Shown in pieces: positions 22,790 through 29,548 of a DNA stretch of 36,959 nucleotides. The stretch lies in the NCBI RefSeq assembly GCF_013823285.1, contig NZ_PNLV01000013.1, forward strand, positions 1 to 36,959, written 5' to 3'. The stretch's first letter is position 1. Every line of letters begins with the position of its first letter. The notes under the pieces were generated by a model that was not told where the DNA came from, ran no database searches, and saw only the letters and a program-made list of their open reading frames with translations. A program made the position numbers and the translations under genes. This stretch comes from Brevundimonas sp. (lineage in GTDB: Bacteria; Pseudomonadota; Alphaproteobacteria; Caulobacterales; Caulobacteraceae).

Positions 22790-23413
22790 TTGTCAGACTT
22801 GATTCTTCCGGACCTTCAGGCGGTCCAGCGTCGGCGCAAACGCGTGCTGGGCTTCGCATCCGTAATCATGTTGTTCGCCGTTCTGACGGTCGGCTCCGGC
22901 TGGCCCGAGGGCTCCTGGGTCCGACGCGTCATCGGAGAGGCCGGAATTCTCCTGATCCTCACCGCCATCGTCGGCCGCGCCTGGTGTTCGCTCTACATCG
23001 GCGGACGCAAGAAAAGCGAACTCGTGCAGGATGGGCCCTACTCCCTGTGCCGGAACCCCCTTTATTCCTTCAGCATCATCGGCACGGTCGGGGCTCTGGC
23101 CCAGACCGGCAGCCTCCTGCTGACTCTGGCCTTCACAGCCGTAACCGTGCTGATCTTCATGACGGTGGTCCGGCAGGAAGAAGTCTATCTGTCGAGGGCC
23201 TTTCCGGAAGCCTACGAGATCTATGCACGTCCGACGCCCCGGTTTCTTCCGGACCCGAGGCTGTGGCGCACGAGCCAGGAACTGACCGTCAGGCCCGGGC
23301 TGTTCGTCAGGACCCTGCTCGATGGCCTACCCTTTCTGGCGGCCTGGCCGTTGTTCGAGTTCATCGGGCGCCTGCATGATGGACCCTTGCCGCCGCTGAT
23401 GCGTCTGCCGTGA
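22790..23413 (+). CDS. Isoprenylcysteine carboxyl methyltransferase-like membrane protein
   Basis: TTG at 22790 with an AGGA site seven bases before it gives 207 residues. Four or five membrane segments are visible (about 19-38, 45-64, 100-122 and near the C-terminus). The family signature for ICMT/PEMT-like methyltransferases is present: LVQDGPYSLCRNPLYSFSIIGTVG followed by MTVVRQEEVYLSRAFPEAYEIYARPTPRFLP, where the RNPLY and EE motifs form the SAM site. Bacterial members may modify lipids or small molecules; the substrate is unknown. Its place next to a PmrAB-like system suggests a membrane-modification role, by inference. Confidence 0.82.
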   Translation: MSDLILPDLQAVQRRRKRVLGFASVIMLFAVLTVGSGWPEGSWVRRVIGEAGILLILTAIVGRAWCSLYIGGRKKSELVQDGPYSLCRNPLYSFSIIGTVGALAQTGSLLLTLAFTAVTVLIFMTVVRQEEVYLSRAFPEAYEIYARPTPRFLPDPRLWRTSQELTVRPGLFVRTLLDGLPFLAAWPLFEFIGRLHDGPLPPLMRLP

Positions 23414-23484
23414 CCGGACTCGTCATTTGACGCAGGAGGGCGCCCGCAATCTGCCGGGGGCAAGCCAAGTTCTGCTGGGCCCCT

Positions 23485-25755
23485 TCACGCCCCCGCCAGC
23501 CGGATGATCACGTCGTCCACCTGCACGCCGCCGCGGTCGATGACGAGGTTCTGGTAGTTGCGCTGGCCGTCGGCGGTTTCGGCCTGAACGTCGGCGACCT
23601 CCACGCGGAACTGCTCGCGCAGCCAGGTGGACAGCTCGCCGGCGGTGACCAGATTGTCGCCATTCTCGTCGGCGGCGCCCTCCAGCCCCGTGCGCAGGAA
23701 GTGGGACAGGTAGCCCCCGGCCTGGAACTTGTCGGCCACGGCGCTGGTCAGGTCTTCCTCGGAGGAGAAGACGCCCATGATGCCCGGGCGGGTGATGATG
23801 TCGCGGGCGAAGCCGCCGCTGTAGCAGGCGTCGATCACCAGCAGGGAGAGGCGGGCGTCCACGGTCTCGAACAGGGCGGCCAGCTCGTCGTCGGAAAGGT
23901 CGCCGTCGTGCAGCGACAGCAGCTCGCGCCGGCCGTCCAGCTCGGCCGGGTCGTCGCTGTCTTCCTGCACGCCGTGGCCCGAGAAGAAGAAGATGAACAG
24001 GTCGTCCGGCCCGGCCTGGGCGGCCACCTCGCGGAAGGCGGCGGTCACGGAGGCCCGGGTGGCCTGGGCGTTGGTCAGGACGATGCTGGCGGGGTTGAGC
24101 ACGCCCTGACGGGCCAGCTCTTCCTCCAGCTTGATGGTGTCCTCGTCGGTGAAGGGCAGGTCGTTGTGGTCGCCCGGATAGTCCGAGACCCCCACCATGA
24201 CGGCGAAGACGCGCTGGCCGGCCTGCACGGTGCGCTGGCGTTCGGATTCCTGGCCCTGCGTCACCGACAGGGTGTAGCGGCCCGTCTCGCCTGGCGCGAA
24301 GCTGGTGACCTGAATGGTGTATTCGCCGTCCTCGGTCAGCACCTCAGTCAGGCGCGCGTTGGTGCCGTCAGGTCCGTCGTCGTTGTCCAGCTGGTCGCCG
24401 GTGGGCGGGCTGAGCATCAGATAGGTGTCGAAGTCGTCGGACACCGCGTCGATGGCCACCCGCTGACCGCGCCGGCCGATGAAGGTGTAGCTGTCGGTGA
24501 ACTCGCCAGAGTCCAGCCGGGCGTCCCCTGGGGCGAGGCTGCCGCTGATGGTGTCGCCGATGGACAGGCGGCCGCCGGACGGCGCGGCCTGGTCGCCGCG
24601 GGTCGGCGTGTCGGCGACCTCGGCGCCCGCACGGGAGACGCTGAGGCGGTAGTCGCCGCTTTCGCCGGGCGCATAGCTGGTGGCGGTGATCTCATAGGCG
24701 CCGTCCGCCGGCAGGGTCGTGATCAGACGGCTGTTCAGGCCGCCGTTACCGGTCGGGTCGTCGTCGTTGAAGGTGGAGAAGCCGCCCGGCCCGGAGAGCA
24801 TCAGGAAGGGGTCGAACTGGTCGGAGGTCAGGGCGATCTCGACCCGCTCTCCCGCCCGGCCGCGCAGGGTGAAGGTGTTCACATATTCGCCGCTGCGCAG
24901 CTGGGCGTCGCCCGCGCCCAGGCGGCCCCGCACCTGCTCTCCCACGGCGATGGCCCTGGCAGCCGCGCCCGGCGTCGGATCGGGACGCGACGCCCCGGCG
25001 TCGGCGCGGGTCACGCTGAGGCTGTAGCGGCCGGTTTCCCCGGCCTCGAAGCTGGTGGCTGAAAGCACCACCTCGCCGCTTTCGGGGAAGGTGAACTCCA
25101 GCCGGCTGTTCAGCCCGCCGCGCTGGGACGGGTCGTCGTCATTGTCCTCGCTGAGGCCCAGTCCGCGCACCATGAGGTAGGGATCGAAGTCGCTGGAGGA
25201 CAGCCGCACCACGACACGGTCGCCGCGCCGTCCGCGCAGGATCCAGTCGTCGTGGAACTCGCCACTGTCCAGCCGCTCGTCGCCCGGGGCCAGGGTTCCG
25301 CTGACGGTCTGGCCGGGCTCGATCCAGCCGCCGCCAGCATTGCCGTCCACGGGGCTCCGTGAGCCGTCGAGCACCGCGATCTGGTAGGCGCCGGTCTCGC
25401 CGGGCGCAAAGCTTGTGGCCACGATGCGGTAGCGGCCGGATACGGGCAGGCGCACGTCCAGGCGCGCGTCCAGATCGCCGGATTCGGCGTCGTCGTTCTC
25501 GTCGCTGAAGCCACCGGGACCGTCCATCATCAGATAGGAATCGACCGCGCCCGAGGTCATCAGGACGGTCATGCGTTCGCCGCTTCGCCCGTCCAGTTCA
25601 TAGACGTCCATGAACTCGCCGCTGTTAAGGCGGGCGTCGCCCGGGGACAGCTGGCCGCTGAGGGTCATGCCCGGGCGCAACACCTGCTGGGCGTCGGCCA
25701 CGGCCGGCATGGTCAGGCCGAGCGCGAGCGCGGCCAGGAGGGTGGAGGTCTTCAT
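23485..25755 (-). CDS. Secreted caspase-family (C14, metacaspase-like) protease with four PPC-type repeats
   Basis: 756 residues. A signal peptide (residues 1-22, ending AVADA) sends it to the periplasm or outside. Four tandem repeats of about 105 residues follow (about 26-130, 145-250, 269-376, 396-500), each with SG-x-L-x-x-GD-x-x-L-x-SGE, a DPYLM-like strand, an Asp/Asn-rich NDDD turn, SRL and ATSFAPGETG-x-Y; these look like bacterial pre-peptidase C-terminal (PPC) beta domains. The C-terminal part (about 513-756) is a caspase fold with catalytic His594 in FFSGHG and Cys644 in IDACYSGG. An EF-hand-like loop DENGDNLVTAGE spans 696-707. It lies 75 bases after nrsF on the same strand. Substrate unknown; activity is inferred from the intact dyad. 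Confidence 0.88.
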   Translation of the reverse strand: MKTSTLLAALALGLTMPAVADAQQVLRPGMTLSGQLSPGDARLNSGEFMDVYELDGRSGERMTVLMTSGAVDSYLMMDGPGGFSDENDDAESGDLDARLDVRLPVSGRYRIVATSFAPGETGAYQIAVLDGSRSPVDGNAGGGWIEPGQTVSGTLAPGDERLDSGEFHDDWILRGRRGDRVVVRLSSSDFDPYLMVRGLGLSEDNDDDPSQRGGLNSRLEFTFPESGEVVLSATSFEAGETGRYSLSVTRADAGASRPDPTPGAAARAIAVGEQVRGRLGAGDAQLRSGEYVNTFTLRGRAGERVEIALTSDQFDPFLMLSGPGGFSTFNDDDPTGNGGLNSRLITTLPADGAYEITATSYAPGESGDYRLSVSRAGAEVADTPTRGDQAAPSGGRLSIGDTISGSLAPGDARLDSGEFTDSYTFIGRRGQRVAIDAVSDDFDTYLMLSPPTGDQLDNDDGPDGTNARLTEVLTEDGEYTIQVTSFAPGETGRYTLSVTQGQESERQRTVQAGQRVFAVMVGVSDYPGDHNDLPFTDEDTIKLEEELARQGVLNPASIVLTNAQATRASVTAAFREVAAQAGPDDLFIFFFSGHGVQEDSDDPAELDGRRELLSLHDGDLSDDELAALFETVDARLSLLVIDACYSGGFARDIITRPGIMGVFSSEEDLTSAVADKFQAGGYLSHFLRTGLEGAADENGDNLVTAGELSTWLREQFRVEVADVQAETADGQRNYQNLVIDRGGVQVDDVIIRLAGA

Positions 25756-25830
25756 TTTGCGCCCCGAATCCAGAGATGCGAACAGCCTAGCTTGCCGGAC
25801 CGCTGCGGCAAACCGCCGTGATCGCGGCGC

Positions 25831-26463
25831 TCACCAGCGCAGGGCGTAGCGTCCGGTGAGGGCCCCGACGGTGCCGCACAGAAGCACGCCCAGGGCGTAC
25901 CAGGTGGCCACGAAGGCGGCGGTGGCCTCGGGGCAGTGCAGACCATAGGCCGTAGCCCCCACCGCGCCGGTCAGCACGCCCATGGCGGCCCCGGCCCGGA
26001 CCGGGCGCGTGGGCGCCAGTCCCCGCGCCGACAGCCAGATGAACGGCGCAGCGAAAACGGACACCTTCAGGATGTTGGCGGAGCAATAGCGCCAGGTGTC
26101 CCCCAGCCAGACGTCCATCCGCGCGTCCGGCGCCGAGAGCATTATCTCGGCCGCGCCGACGGCCAGGGCTGCGCCGACGACGATGGCGAACGCCAGGCCT
26201 GGCGCCCGCGCCGACGCGCCCGGGCGGCCCAGCCGCACCACCAACCAGCCGCCGACGACGGCCAGCGCGCCCGTGTAGGCGGCCTTGGCCCAGAAAGCCG
26301 GGCCCTGGACCGCGGCACCCAGATCCGGGCGAAGGCCCAGCAGGAACAGGACCGCCACGACGGCCGCCGCGGCGGCGAGGGTCAGGGCGGCAAGGTTGAG
26401 CCGGACGGGCCGGACCGGCTCGAGCCCGGCGCCCAGGGCGTCGATGAGATCATCAGTCTTCAT
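25831..26463 (-). CDS. nrsF: Membrane anti-sigma factor NrsF (DUF1109)
   Basis: 210 residues with six predicted membrane helices (about 23-43, 59-78, 88-108, 128-147, 155-175, 185-203), typical of the DUF1109/NrsF family that holds SigF inactive at the inner membrane. In Caulobacter, NrsF works through two conserved cysteines in heavy-metal response; here Cys127 (RYCSAN) and Cys177 (LHCPEA) are 50 residues apart, the same distance as the pair I remember, and Cys196 is extra. The ATG overlaps the sigF stop by 11 bases, ensuring balanced translation. The caspase gene follows after 75 bases. Confidence 0.9.
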   Translation of the reverse strand: MKTDDLIDALGAGLEPVRPVRLNLAALTLAAAAAVVAVLFLLGLRPDLGAAVQGPAFWAKAAYTGALAVVGGWLVVRLGRPGASARAPGLAFAIVVGAALAVGAAEIMLSAPDARMDVWLGDTWRYCSANILKVSVFAAPFIWLSARGLAPTRPVRAGAAMGVLTGAVGATAYGLHCPEATAAFVATWYALGVLLCGTVGALTGRYALRW

Positions 26464-26998
26464 GGGCGGTCACGCTGGCGGTCAAGGTCTTCATGGCGCG
26501 GTGGACGCTGACCTTGGCCGCGCCCTCGCTGAATCCGTTGCGGCCGGCGGCCTCGGCCACGCTGAATCCGGACAGGCGCACATCCTCGATCAGCCTGCGC
26601 TGTCGGGCGGGCAGGATGGACAGCACCCGCGACAGGTCGCGGCGCGCCACCCCCTCCTCGGCGGTTTCGGATGCCCAAAGCACGTCCTGATGGTCCTCCA
26701 GCGGCACGGTGGCGCGACGCCCCTGGCGACGCAGATGGTCGATCAGCTTGTAGCGCGCGATTGCGAAGCACCACGCCCCGACGCTCTGGTCGGGCTGAAA
26801 GGTCGCGCGCTTGGCGTGGATGGCGATCAGGGTCTCCTGCACCAGATCCTCGGCGTCGGCCTCGCAGTCGTACAGACGTCGCCGGAAAAAGGCTCGCAAG
26901 GGATCCCGCAGTTCCGTCAACAGGCTTCGCCAGGCCGTGGCGTCACCCGCCAGACCCGCCTGCATCAACCGTTTCAGATGGACTTCACGTTCGGCCAC
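26453..26998 (-). CDS. sigF: ECF sigma factor SigF
   Basis: 181 residues of the ECF type. Sigma region 2 is seen in LRAFFRRRLYDCEADAEDLVQETLIAIHAKRATFQPDQSVGAWCFAIARYKLIDHLRRQ, and region 4 in LSILPARQRRLIEDVRLSGFSVAEAAGRNGFSEGAAKVSVHRAMKTL. In Caulobacter the SigF-NrsF pair answers chromate, cadmium and other metal or oxidant stress. The identification as SigF rests on the overlap with nrsF, the divergent bufferin operon, and the GTAACC/CGAA promoters on both sides of 26999-27156. Probably autoregulated. Confidence 0.92.
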   Translation of the reverse strand: MAEREVHLKRLMQAGLAGDATAWRSLLTELRDPLRAFFRRRLYDCEADAEDLVQETLIAIHAKRATFQPDQSVGAWCFAIARYKLIDHLRRQGRRATVPLEDHQDVLWASETAEEGVARRDLSRVLSILPARQRRLIEDVRLSGFSVAEAAGRNGFSEGAAKVSVHRAMKTLTASVTAHED

Positions 26999-27011
26999 GA
27001 CTGGTTCCGGG

Positions 27012-27036
27012 TTCGTCCGGGGACGTCAAAGGTTAC
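27012..27036 (-). promoter_or_regulatory. SigF-type promoter upstream of sigF
   Basis: On the minus strand GTAACC (27036-27031) and CGAA (27015-27012) are separated by 15 bases. This is the same motif pair as in front of bufA, and, as I recall, the SigF consensus of Caulobacter. It would start the sigF transcript close to its ATG at 26998, giving a very short leader. Autoregulation is typical of ECF sigma factors. Confidence 0.65.
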
Positions 27037-27080
27037 ACGCCGTCGAAAAAAAGCAGGCCGACAAATTTCGCCGACCGGCT

Positions 27081-27106
27081 GTAACCTTCGCCGGGCGGGC
27101 GTCGAA
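27081..27106 (+). promoter_or_regulatory. SigF-type promoter of the bufferin operon
   Basis: GTAACC (27081-27086) and CGAA (27103-27106) are separated by exactly 16 bases and lie 50 bases upstream of the bufA ATG. This matches the Caulobacter SigF promoter motif (GTAACC-N16-CGAA from memory). The paired copy on the other strand at 27012-27036 supports a shared sigma factor. Confidence 0.75.
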
Positions 27107-27156
27107 CCCGGTGTTGTCGGACCACTCAGGTTCCGATCGCACCCAAGGAGATCCCG

Positions 27157-27453
27157 ATGAATCGCACCCTGATCCTGACCGGCGCCGCCGCCCTGATGAC
27201 CGTCGGCGTCGGCGTCGCCGCCGCCCAGTCCGGCGGTCAGAACGCCGAAGGCGCCCAGCGCGGCGAGATGGAGCGCTGCTACGGCGTGTCCCGCGCGGGC
27301 CAGAACGACTGCGCCGCCGGGCCGGGCACCAGCTGCGCCGGCACCTCGATCCGCGACTGGCAGGGCAACGCCTGGAAGTATGTGCCCAAGGGCACCTGCA
27401 CCTCCATCGAGACGCCCCGCGGCATGGGCTCCCTGACGCCCGTCAACCGCTGA
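27157..27453 (+). CDS. bufA: DUF2282 bufferin-type precursor peptide BufA
   Basis: 98 residues: a signal peptide (about 1-23, ending VAAAQ), a spacer, then the DUF2282 core with four cysteines, Cys41, Cys52, Cys60 and Cys81, in [37 protein letters not shown] and KGTC. Bufferins are peptides of this family whose core cysteines are turned into copper-binding heterocycles by BufB and BufC and which buffer periplasmic copper. The ribosome site AAGGAG is strong. First gene of bufA-bufB-bufC-doxX, preceded by a SigF-type promoter. Confidence 0.88.
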   Translation: MNRTLILTGAAALMTVGVGVAAAQSGGQNAEGAQRGEMERCYGVSRAGQNDCAAGPGTSCAGTSIRDWQGNAWKYVPKGTCTSIETPRGMGSLTPVNR

Positions 27454-27469
27454 TCCGGGGAGATCGTCC

Positions 27470-28312
27470 ATGCAGCCGTCCGCCGGACTGGGTCTGAAGC
27501 CACGGCACCACGCCGACGCCCTGGCCTGTCCGACGGCCGGCCTGTGGTTCGAGGTGCACCCCGAGAACTACATGGTCGCGGGCGGTCCGCGCCTGGGCTG
27601 GCTGGCCGCGATCCGCGAGCGCCACCCCCTGTCCCTGCACGGGGTCGGGATGTCGCTGGCGGGCGCCGAACCGCCGGACGCCGAGCATCTGAAGGCGCTC
27701 AGGGCCCTGATCGACCGCTTCGAGCCGTTCGTGGTGTCCGAACACCTGGCCTGGTCCCGCCACGCGGGGACCTATCACCCGGACCTGCTGCCGTTTCCGC
27801 GCACCCGGGCGCTGCTTGACCGCATCTGCGACCATGTGGATGCGGCCCAGGACGTGCTGGGTCGCCCGCTACTGATCGAGAACCCGTCGCTCTATCTGGC
27901 CCTTAAAGGCCACGAGATGGAGGAGGTCGAGTTCCTGACCGCTCTTGCCCGACGCACCGGCTGCGGCCTGTTGCTGGACGTAAACAATGTCCATGTGAGC
28001 GCCCGCAATCTGGGTTTCGACCCGACCGTCTACCTGGACGCGGTGCCCGCCGGGCTGATCGGCGAGGTTCACCTGGCGGGCAGCACGCCGGATCCGGAAT
28101 GGGGCGAGACCCTGCTGATCGACAGCCATGCCGCGCCTGTCTGCGAGGATGTCTGGGCGCTTTATGACCGGCTGATCGCGCGCACGGGCCCACGGCCGAC
28201 CCTGATCGAACGGGACGCCGAGTTGCCGCCGTTCGAAATCCTGCTCGCCGAACGTGAGCGGGCGCACGGCCTGCTGACCGCCAGGCAGCGGCGGAGCGTG
28301 GCCCATGTCTGA
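27470..28312 (+). CDS. bufB: DUF692 multinuclear iron oxidase BufB (MbnB-like)
   Basis: 280 residues of the TIM-barrel DUF692 family that oxidises peptidyl cysteine to heterocycles. The likely iron ligands are all in place: HGVGMSLAG (His57), SEHLAWS (Glu91, His92), LIENPS (Glu137, Asn138), LLLDVNNVHVSA (Asp170, His175), EVHLAGS (His201), LLIDSHAAPV (Asp218, His220) and LIERDAELPPFE (Glu247). It starts 16 bases after bufA with a GGGGAG site and overlaps bufC by eight bases. Substrate is inferred to be BufA. Confidence 0.92.
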   Translation: MQPSAGLGLKPRHHADALACPTAGLWFEVHPENYMVAGGPRLGWLAAIRERHPLSLHGVGMSLAGAEPPDAEHLKALRALIDRFEPFVVSEHLAWSRHAGTYHPDLLPFPRTRALLDRICDHVDAAQDVLGRPLLIENPSLYLALKGHEMEEVEFLTALARRTGCGLLLDVNNVHVSARNLGFDPTVYLDAVPAGLIGEVHLAGSTPDPEWGETLLIDSHAAPVCEDVWALYDRLIARTGPRPTLIERDAELPPFEILLAERERAHGLLTARQRRSVAHV

Positions 28313-29015
28313 GTTCCACGACGCCTTTCACAGGGCCCTGGCCGGAGCGCCGGAGGGCCTGTCGCCATGGCTGGCGCTGGACGCGCGCGGGCTGGCGGGT
28401 CTGACGATCTATCGCAACACCGCCGCCCGGGGCCGCATCGAGGCGCTGGCCGCCAACTATCCGGTGGTGGCGGAGATGGTGGGCGAGGACTGGTTCGCCG
28501 GAGCGGCCCGCGCCTTCATGCGCGCGCACCCGGACCCCGATCCCGCGCTGGCGGCGTATGGCGAGACGTTTCCGGATTTTCTGGCGTCGTTCCCGCCGGC
28601 GCGGGAACTGCCCTATCTGGTCCCGGCGGCGCGGCTGGATCGCGCCTGGACCGAGGCCCATCTGGCGCCGGATCGCGGGCCGGGACCGCTTCATCCCTCG
28701 GCGCGGCTGTTCCGTTTCGACTGGAGCGCGCCGGCCCTGTGGCTGGCCCACCGCTATCCGGATCCGCCGGGCGCCGCCATGCGCTGGTCGCCCGAGACGC
28801 AGTCGCTTCTGATCCACAGGCCGCAAGCCGAGGTCCGCGCGCGGCTGCTGACGGACGCCGAATGGACGGTTCTGGACTCTGTCCTGCGCGGCCTGACCGG
28901 CGGCGCGGTCATGGCGCGCGTGCTGATCGACCATCCGGGCCAGACCCCCGCCGACCTCATGGCCGAACTGAAGGCATGGGGCGTCCTTCAATCCTCGCAG
29001 GAGTTCAATACATGA
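28305..29015 (+). CDS. bufC: DUF2063 partner protein BufC
   Basis: 236 residues. The N-terminal half is the DUF2063 domain: FHDAFHRALAG, IYRNTAARGRIEALAANYPVVAEMVGEDWFAGAARAFMRAHPDPDPALAAYGETFPDFLASF and LPYLVPAARLDRAW. The C-terminal half, with a winged-helix-like end (LLTDAEWTVLDSVLRGLTGG), is more variable. Partners of DUF692 enzymes of this type (MbnC-like) bind the leader or the substrate peptide. It overlaps bufB by eight bases and the next gene by four, so all are co-translated. Confidence 0.88.
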   Translation: MSEFHDAFHRALAGAPEGLSPWLALDARGLAGLTIYRNTAARGRIEALAANYPVVAEMVGEDWFAGAARAFMRAHPDPDPALAAYGETFPDFLASFPPARELPYLVPAARLDRAWTEAHLAPDRGPGPLHPSARLFRFDWSAPALWLAHRYPDPPGAAMRWSPETQSLLIHRPQAEVRARLLTDAEWTVLDSVLRGLTGGAVMARVLIDHPGQTPADLMAELKAWGVLQSSQEFNT

Positions 29016-29488
29016 CCACCGCCGCCGACGCCCCCACCACCCGCCGCTTTCCGCTCGAAACCCTGCATGCCCGCCTCGAGGCGCTGACGCCGCACAGCCT
29101 GCTGGCGCTGGTCATGCGGCTGGGCGTAGCGGTAGTCTTCTTCATCTCGGGACGGACCAAGGTGGATGGCGTCCTGATCCTGTCGGACACCACCTTTTTC
29201 CTGTTCGCTGAGGAGTACCGCGTGCCGCTGCTGCCGCCGGAGGGCGCGGCCTATCTCGCCACCTGGTCCGAGCATCTGTTTCCGGTGCTGCTGGTGTTGG
29301 GGCTGTTCACCCGGTTCTCGGCCCTGGCCCTGTTGGGCATGACGGTGGTGATCCAGTTGTTCGTCATCCCGACGGGCTGGCCGACCCACCTGATGTGGGC
29401 CGGGCCCATGCTCTATCTGATCTCGCGAGGCCCCGGCGCCTGGAGCGTCGACCGGCTGATCGGTCTGGAGCGATCGTCGCGCGCATGA
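29012..29488 (+). CDS. DoxX family membrane protein of the bufferin operon
   Basis: ATG 29012 overlaps the bufC stop by four bases and gives 158 residues. Four membrane helices are visible (about 33-48, 88-105, 108-125, 127-142) in the DoxX pattern: LLALVMRLGVAVVFFISGRTKVDG, SEHLFPVLLVLGLFTRFSALALLGMTVVIQLFV, HLMWAGPMLYLISRGPGAWSVDRLIG. DoxX proteins often close DUF2282/DUF692/DUF2063 operons, and here the coupling to bufC is very tight. A role in redox or quinone-linked support of the BufB reaction is possible but unproven. Confidence 0.87.
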   Translation: MTTAADAPTTRRFPLETLHARLEALTPHSLLALVMRLGVAVVFFISGRTKVDGVLILSDTTFFLFAEEYRVPLLPPEGAAYLATWSEHLFPVLLVLGLFTRFSALALLGMTVVIQLFVIPTGWPTHLMWAGPMLYLISRGPGAWSVDRLIGLERSSRA

Positions 29489-29493
29489 TGTGC

Positions 29494-29521
29494 TTGCACC
29501 CGGCGCGACGACCGCTACAGG
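29494..29521 (+). promoter_or_regulatory. Promoter candidate upstream of the nupC-like gene
   Basis: TTGCACC (29494-29500), a 13-base spacer, and GCTACAGG (29514-29521) resemble the Caulobacter housekeeping promoter pattern TTGACG-N10-14-GCTANAWC. It lies just after the DoxX stop and 28 bases before the proposed start of the transporter. It would separate the nupC-like gene from the SigF-controlled operon. Confidence 0.4.
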
Positions 29522-29548
29522 GAGGAAAGCGCGCGGGGACCCTTGTCG

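Noticed and set aside
22538-22802. Possible 88-residue gene starting MKPAAKPWWRKY in the 362-base gap
   Set aside because: No ribosome site or family features, Arg/Pro-rich noise composition, and it would overlap the TTG start and ribosome site of the next gene.
23701-25062. A 453-codon plus-strand frame opposite the caspase gene
   Set aside because: It mirrors the PPC repeats on the other strand and shows no protein features; the caspase frame has a signal peptide, repeats and catalytic motifs.
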